Source: Meira nashicola
Lineage: Eukaryota; Basidiomycota; Exobasidiomycetes; Exobasidiales; Brachybasidiaceae
NCBI GenBank assembly: GCA_001600355.1
Contig: BCJU01000002.1
Coordinates: 3,162,001-3,226,000 of the forward strand
Direction: 5' to 3'
Length of the DNA stretch: 64,000 bases
Shown here: piece by piece, positions 59,624 through 64,000 of the stretch
Numbering within the stretch: the stretch's first letter is position 1
Layout: the number at the start of each line of letters is the position of its first letter
Position numbers and translations under genes: made by a program
The notes under the pieces: generated by a model
What the model saw: only the letters and a program-made list of their open reading frames with translations
Databases searched by the model: none
What the model was told of the DNA's origin: nothing

Positions 59624-60138
59624 ATGTCGAAAAAAGGAGGAGCGGCAGTTGCTGCACAAATGGTCAAATTGATTGTTCCGGCCGGTAAAGCCAGTGCACA
59701 ACCACCAGTAGGACCTGCTTTAGGAGCTAGAGGTGTAAAAGCTATGGATTTCGCAAAGGTGAGTTTCAACAAGAGATTGAATGAGAGGTTGTAGAAAGGC
59801 TAACTTTATTCTATATTAATCTTTTCCAGGAATTCAACGCAAAGACTGCACATTTAGAAGCAGGCATTCCAACACCTTGCATAGTAACAGTAAATCCAGA
59901 TCGAACGTTCTCATTTGAACTTAAAACACCAACTACCGCCTTACTTCTTTGTCGAGCTGCAGGAATAACACAAGGTAGCGGAGCAGCAGGAAGTCAAACG
60001 ATCGGAACAGTTAGCCTTAAGCATATTTATGAAATCGCAAAGATTAAATCGCCAGACGTTCCTTCGATCAGTGAAGAACAAGTTTGTAAAACTATCATCG
60101 GAACGGCAAAGAGTATGGGCATTCGTGTAGTACGGTAA
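59624..60138 (+). CDS. MRPL19: Mitochondrial large-subunit ribosomal protein uL11m, two exons
   Basis: Exon 1 is 59624-59758 and exon 2 is 59830-60138, with a 71-nt intron (59759-59829; GTGAGT...TTCCAG), giving 147 residues. The uL11 N-terminal domain is [20 protein letters not shown] then [20 protein letters not shown]; the C-terminal RNA-binding domain ends with [17 protein letters not shown] then [17 protein letters not shown]. The bacterial-type PPVGPALG turn and short length favour the mitochondrial form over cytosolic uL11. It lies in the large subunit at the GTPase-associated centre. It has little extra presequence, as in yeast. The start ATG at 59624 follows a CACAATG context. Convergent with MDM12, 119 nt between stops. 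Confidence 0.93.
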
Positions 60139-60257
60139 TCGGATCGATGTTTTGAGGCAGGAAGAACGAAATATTTGTATTCTATTAATCGTATTTTTAC
60201 AAAAAAAGAAAAAGACTTGTTGCAGTTGTGCGATAGATATGGGTATAACAGTCATCT

Positions 60258-61715
60258 TCAAGGTAGTTCCACACTGTAGAAATTTGGGAAAACGAGCTCT
60301 TCTCCGATTGCTTTGCGGACTAGAGATACGACAAATCGTTCAACTTTGGCTACATTCTTGAGAACATGCTTATCCGCTTGTCCGACACTAGTCTCAAGTG
60401 TGAGATTGTACAGGATACGTTCACCCGGTGTAAGAATGGGTTCTTGACCGCTGGGCGTGAAAGGATGACCGGTATGGTTTAACCTTTCGGTTGACTTCCC
60501 GATGACATTTGCTCCATTGACGTTTCCGACATCATTTTCTTCTTGATCTAATTCTTGTTCATCTTCTTCTAAGAGACAGAAATGACACCTTCGCACATTG
60601 GTAGCTGGATCAACTTCGAAAGCTAAAAGACCTCCAGAAGCAATGGAGAGACCAGTAATTGTCAAAGTCAATGGAAGACTCATGAAAGCTGGGCTAGGAT
60701 GATTGATTACTAAGGATGTGTTGAGTGTTAAACGTAATGATTGCGTGATCCAATGAAGTGAAAGTTGAAGTTGTAAAGAAGGTAAAGAACTTCCAGAATT
60801 ACCAGGCTCTTCATGAACAGGAGAATGAATCGAATCTCCTGGAGGCCAAATCGATTGATGATAATTTGGCGGTACACTTGACATAGCTGAAGGCGATTCA
60901 TGCCGTATCTTTGCCATAGACATTGCCGATGCTGATGATTGTCTTTGCCATGATGCTCTTCTGCTATGCGGAACAGAACGTGTAATAGGAGGAGCTCCAA
61001 GACCAGGCGGAAAACCGTTTTGCCATGCAGAGAAATAACTTCCATGTGCAGCGTGCGGTAAACCTGCACCCCATGGACTTGGAGTTGCCATACCGCTCGG
61101 CGGCACAGAAGAAGCATCAAAGCTTGACATTGATCCTGTTTCTATTCTATGATAATTACCAGAATCTGAATATTGTCTAAATGTTTGTAATCTTGGCCCT
61201 CTCTTGTTCCTATCTGTAGATTGTTTGCCATTCTGATATCCTTCATATTCATCGTCCAAGCCATCAATTGTATCCACGTCGTATGCCACACTTGGAGAAT
61301 TTGATCGCATAGCCGAGAAGGGTAAGTTTTTATTTGCAAATCTTGCTAGATTACCATCTCTTCTCACATTTTCCTCTCTTGCAAAGTCCTTTTGATGGGA
61401 ATGTTGTGGAACGTCCAAGTATCGGGAATTGCCGCCATTCTCTTTCCTTGACATAGGTTTTGCATTTCTACCATTCGAAGGTCCTCCAGCAGTTGTTGAA
61501 CCATTCACTTCGTCCCTTTGTAAAAATCCTTCCCAAACATCACCAACATCAACGATACTCACATCCGGAGCTTCATTACCTAAACTTAAACTGTTGAGCG
61601 TAATTGGACCAATATATTCAGGTCTTGAAGCATTTCCTAAAACATCGTTTAATTTCGTTAAAATTTGTTGTGTAAATGCATCATCCAATAAAGACCAAGA
61701 AAGGTCTAAAGACAT
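60258..61715 (-). CDS. MDM12: ERMES complex subunit Mdm12
   Basis: A 485-residue single exon from the ATG at 61713-61715. It begins with the SMP-domain start MSLDLSWSLLDDAFTQQILT and SLGNEAPDVSIVDVGDVWEG, and after a long Ser/Gly/Pro/Asn-rich insertion (about residues 75-290) resumes with LQLQLSLHWITQSLRLTLNT, FMSLPLTLTITGLSIASGGL, RCHFCLLEED and VERFVVSLVRKAIGEELVFP. Mdm12 is the cytosolic SMP lipid-transfer subunit that bridges ER Mmm1 and mitochondrial Mdm34/Mdm10. The family fold is interrupted by the large insertion, a feature seen in several fungi. A second copy of its upstream DNA lies at 62312-62416. Confidence 0.93.
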   Translation of the reverse strand: MSLDLSWSLLDDAFTQQILTKLNDVLGNASRPEYIGPITLNSLSLGNEAPDVSIVDVGDVWEGFLQRDEVNGSTTAGGPSNGRNAKPMSRKENGGNSRYLDVPQHSHQKDFAREENVRRDGNLARFANKNLPFSAMRSNSPSVAYDVDTIDGLDDEYEGYQNGKQSTDRNKRGPRLQTFRQYSDSGNYHRIETGSMSSFDASSVPPSGMATPSPWGAGLPHAAHGSYFSAWQNGFPPGLGAPPITRSVPHSRRASWQRQSSASAMSMAKIRHESPSAMSSVPPNYHQSIWPPGDSIHSPVHEEPGNSGSSLPSLQLQLSLHWITQSLRLTLNTSLVINHPSPAFMSLPLTLTITGLSIASGGLLAFEVDPATNVRRCHFCLLEEDEQELDQEENDVGNVNGANVIGKSTERLNHTGHPFTPSGQEPILTPGERILYNLTLETSVGQADKHVLKNVAKVERFVVSLVRKAIGEELVFPNFYSVELP

Positions 61716-61808
61716 GACCTTGGCCTTACAATGAATGTGTTTAGGAAAAGTGTTGGTGTTAATTCAGGAAGCAAGCATGCATTATCGGCCTTATTTTTTT
61801 AGCGCGAC
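61714..61808 (+). repeat. Direct repeat, copy 1 (MDM12 upstream region)
   Basis: A stretch of about 95 bp (CCTTGGCCTTACAATGAATG and on to the TTTTTTTAGCGCGAC end) that recurs at 62312-62416 with a few mismatches and short indels. It covers the first bases and the immediate upstream region of MDM12. Confidence 0.9.
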
Positions 61809-61825
61809 TATTTAGAGGATAGGAG

Positions 61826-61893
61826 ACCAGCTTCAAATATTGATGCTTATCAAGTTACCGTCATTATGGTTCAAAACTACTTTGTTGCTGTAA
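61826..61893 (+). pseudogene. Relic of the GLN1 3' end
   Basis: About 68 bp equivalent to the last 20 or so codons of glutamine synthetase, including ASNIDAYQV and a terminal TAA at 61891, on the opposite strand to the real gene. It has an Asp to Val change at the DIMVQ position and other differences. It has no start and is not expected to be expressed. Confidence 0.82.
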
Positions 61894-62097
61894 ATTCATA
61901 AATAAAGCCAAAAAAAACTACCAACAGGATTGCAGCAATTTATTCCTGTTCTAGTTGAGGTGAAGTTTAGGGAAGCCTGACTTGGTCTCGTTCAATTTCA
62001 AAACTTATTATTAATCCTGTATGTTGATACTCAATCCGAATGTATAACAGAAATAAGATATACATTTATTTAAAAATACAGCGGATTCAAATTCTAT

Positions 62098-62312
62098 CTA
62101 CACAAGGCCAGATGAATCCGTTCTAAGCTTTTTTTACCTGAGATTCAATTTCGACTAAAATTCCTTCTCTTTTAGACTTTTGCTCTTGCGTTTTAGGTTT
62201 GATATGATCTACTTGTTCGTCATGTTGACGTTCATGCTCGATTGCTTCCCAATCCGGTTCGATGAGGTCTTTCAATTAGAGGTTATTTACACGATCACGG
62301 AGTTTTTGAGTT
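62098..62312 (-). pseudogene. Relic of the YAE1 3' end
   Basis: About 215 bp equivalent to the end of YAE1 from KLRDRVN onward. It has a TAA in place of a Gln codon shortly after DRVN, several substitutions in the following EPDWEAIEHERQH block and a frame change near the end (a longer A run before the KKL position). It lacks the N-terminal half. Not a functional gene. Confidence 0.85.
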
Positions 62313-62416
62313 GACCTTGGCCTTACAATGAATGTGTTTAGGAAAGTGTTGGTGTTAATATAGGAGGCAAGTATGCATGATGTTAATGGAGCGGCCTTAA
62401 TTTTTTTTAGCGCGAC
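62312..62416 (+). repeat. Direct repeat, copy 2 (YAE1 upstream region)
   Basis: Second copy of the repeat at 61714-61808, now upstream of YAE1. The in-frame ATG at 62373 lies inside it. In the inferred ancestral arrangement one such copy would have been the shared promoter between MDM12 and YAE1. Confidence 0.88.
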
Positions 62417-62528
62417 GTTTACCCGATTCTTTCGTTCGCGAACTAAATTTTTTTTAGGAAGTACTCCACCACCCTTTTCCCATTGCTCCCTCCTCCCCTC
62501 CCCCATTACTCAAGAAGCAGATGCATAT

Positions 62529-63146
62529 ATGCAATCATATCATTCACAAGAAGAGAAGGATACAGATGGAGGTGGTGATTCTGATTGGCTAGAAGATTCT
62601 GAAGATGATCAAATAGAAGACACAAAAGTGGCAGGAAAAGAAGAAGGTCAACAACAATCTACACTCTCAATGGCAGAAAGGGAAACGGGAAAAGTACAAA
62701 GAAAGATGTATGATGACGGGTACAGAGAAGGTATTGGATTAGGAAAAGAAGGTGCAATCCAACAAGGATTCGACTTTGGATTCAAGACAAATGGTGCTCC
62801 AATCGGTAGACAATTAGGCAATTTGAAGGGCACCTTGCATGCTCTAGAGATTCGTTTGATCCAATCTCGATCCGTAAGAGATTCAGCTAGCAGCCCTTCG
62901 TCTTCCGAAAACTTGAACACAATCTTAGCATCAACACAAAAGCTCCGTGATCGTGTGAATCAAATCCAACTGAAAGACCTCATCGAACCGGATTGGGAAG
63001 CAATCGAGCATGAGCGTCAACATGGCGGACAAGTAGATCATTTAAAACCTGAAACACAAGAGCAAAAAACTAAAAGAGAAGGAATCTTAGTCGAAATTGA
63101 ATCCCAGGTAAAGAAGCTTATAACTGATTCTTCTGGCCTTGTATAG
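62529..63146 (+). CDS. YAE1: Yae1-family protein (iron-sulfur adaptor)
   Basis: From the ATG at 62529 the protein is 205 residues. The Yae1 domain is at about residues 55-100: KMYDDGYREGIGLGKEGAIQ then QGFDFGFKTNGAPIGRQLGN, the deca-GX3 pattern of the family. The N-terminus is acidic (DTDGGGDSDWLEDSEDD) with a DWL motif. Yae1 pairs with Lto1 as an adaptor that brings the cytosolic iron-sulfur targeting complex to the ABC protein Rli1 (family knowledge). The frame is open to an ATG at 62373, but that ATG lies in a repeat copied from the MDM12 promoter and adds a non-conserved segment, so the ATG at 62529 is preferred. It is convergent with GLN1. Confidence 0.88.
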   Translation: MQSYHSQEEKDTDGGGDSDWLEDSEDDQIEDTKVAGKEEGQQQSTLSMAERETGKVQRKMYDDGYREGIGLGKEGAIQQGFDFGFKTNGAPIGRQLGNLKGTLHALEIRLIQSRSVRDSASSPSSSENLNTILASTQKLRDRVNQIQLKDLIEPDWEAIEHERQHGGQVDHLKPETQEQKTKREGILVEIESQVKKLITDSSGLV

Positions 63147-63407
63147 AGTTTGAATTTGCTGTATTTTTAAATGAATGTATATCTTAAATCTCTTCTTCTT
63201 AGAGCGCCCGCACACTTCCAACAGACAGACGAGAATGAGAAATGAATCAGAGTCTCTCGATAAATTCGGATTGAGTATCCACATACAAGATTAATAATAA
63301 GTTTTGAAATTGAATGAGACCAAGTCAGGCTTCCCCTGAACTTCACCTCAGTTAGAACAGGAATAAATTGCAGCAATCCTGTTGATTTTTTTAGTTTTAT
63401 TGTGCAT

Positions 63408-64000
63408 TTACAGCAACAAAGTCGTTTGAACCATAATGTCAGTAACTTGGTAAGCATCAATATTTGAAGCTGGACGACGATCTTCTAAATAACCATATCC
63501 TTGTGCGGCAACATGACGAGGGATACGGATGGAAGCACCACGGTTGGCAACACCACTGGAGAATTGACCAATGTGACCAGTTTCGTGCTTACCGGTCAAA
63601 CGTTGATCGTTATCGGCACCGTAAACGGCAATGTGTTCTGCATGACGTTTGCTCAATTTTTCAATTGCAGCTTCGATTGCCTTCATACCACCTTCCTTGC
63701 GCATTTCTTCGGTACTGTAGTTGGTGTGGCAACCTGCACCGTTCCAGTCACCTGGAACGGCCTTGGGGTGGAAGCTAACCTTGACACCCCAATCTTCAGC
63801 AACACGGATCAACAAGAAACGGGCCATCAACATATCGTCACCCATTTTGATACCTTCACATGGACCAACTTGGAATTCCCATTGGGAAGGCATGACTTCA
63901 GCATTGATACCAGAGATGTTAACACCAGAGTACAAGCAAGCCTTGTAGTGTGCTTCAATAATGTCACGGGCGTACACCTTACCGGCACCAACACCACAGT
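63408..64000 (-). CDS. GLN1: Glutamine synthetase, 5' part cut by window
   Basis: About 197 C-terminal codons of a eukaryotic-type GSII enzyme; the gene continues off the right edge. Visible are [40 protein letters not shown], the [20 protein letters not shown] signature, [20 protein letters not shown] (with the catalytic region Arg) and [19 protein letters not shown] at the end. It catalyses ATP-dependent amidation of glutamate in the cytosol. The reading frame is closed only at 63408. A decayed copy of its last codons is at 61826-61893. Confidence 0.97.
   Translation of the reverse strand, partial: CGVGAGKVYARDIIEAHYKACLYSGVNISGINAEVMPSQWEFQVGPCEGIKMGDDMLMARFLLIRVAEDWGVKVSFHPKAVPGDWNGAGCHTNYSTEEMRKEGGMKAIEAAIEKLSKRHAEHIAVYGADNDQRLTGKHETGHIGQFSSGVANRGASIRIPRHVAAQGYGYLEDRRPASNIDAYQVTDIMVQTTLLL

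Larger units (their letters stand above)
61826..62312 (-). repeat. Inverted copy of the YAE1-GLN1 convergent 3' region
   Basis: This DNA reads, on the opposite strand, like 62933-63475: the end of YAE1, the spacer and the end of GLN1. The match is interrupted in the spacer, where the source (about 63180-63265) has some 60-65 bp that the copy lacks. Scattered substitutions suggest it is not recent. It separates the two copies of the direct repeat. Confidence 0.88.

Noticed and set aside
62276..62506. 76-codon minus-strand frame
   Set aside because: Made partly of the YAE1 relic and partly of the repeat; not a gene.
1..64000. tRNA, rRNA, CRISPR, transposon
   Set aside because: Looked for tRNA-like T-loops, long repeats and transposase-like frames in intergenic DNA; none could be supported.

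Overview
The window is nuclear DNA of a fungus, most likely a basidiomycete and possibly from Ustilaginomycotina (low-confidence placement). The evidence is intron-poor genes with short GT..AG introns (54-84 nt, plus a few longer ones) carrying CTGAC/CTAAT-type branch sites. It also includes a Fus3/Kss1-type MAP kinase close to the smut Kpp2/Ubc3 class, mitochondrial proteins with targeting peptides, ERMES, HOPS/CORVET and lipin genes. The base composition is AT-leaning by eye. No rRNA, tRNA, transposon or CRISPR was seen. Many starts were moved to the first plausible ATG, because several of the longest open frames begin at TTG or GTG.

Region 1 (1-21.3 kb, almost all on the minus strand): a Sen1 RNA/DNA helicase cut by the left edge, a membrane-anchored cytochrome P450, an SRPBCC-fold protein, a tandem pair of paralogous seven-TM receptor-like genes, a large disordered protein with an H2A-like histone-fold segment near its N-terminus, and the ergothioneine synthase Egt1.

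Region 2 (22.6-33.8 kb) looks accessory: a Dal5-type MFS transporter, a two-domain chromate (CHR) transporter, two secreted six-hairpin glycosidase-like proteins, a small secreted protein and a SpoIIM-like membrane protein. Several of these, and the P450 and one seven-TM gene, have a TATA-like element 55-90 nt before the start codon.

Region 3 (34-64 kb) is compact housekeeping DNA: an ABC1/UbiB mitochondrial kinase-like protein, COX7 (three small exons), a Ypr011c-like mitochondrial carrier, lipin Pah1, an F-box protein, the MAP kinase, mitoribosomal bS21m (with a short last exon not visible as part of the main reading frame), glycogenin, a beta-hydroxyacid dehydrogenase, Vps18, a Cys-rich membrane protein, an Edc3-like protein, uL11m, Mdm12, Yae1 and glutamine synthetase (cut by the right edge).

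The two most unusual observations are: (i) a single frame at 58152-59330 that joins the LSm and FDF domains of the decapping factor Edc3 to a coiled coil and a C-terminal domain resembling the kinetochore/monopolin protein Csm1/Pcs1, in place of the usual YjeF_N domain; and (ii) a local inverted duplication at 61.7-63.5 kb that left decayed 3' ends of YAE1 and GLN1 between MDM12 and YAE1, together with a second copy of the MDM12 upstream region.
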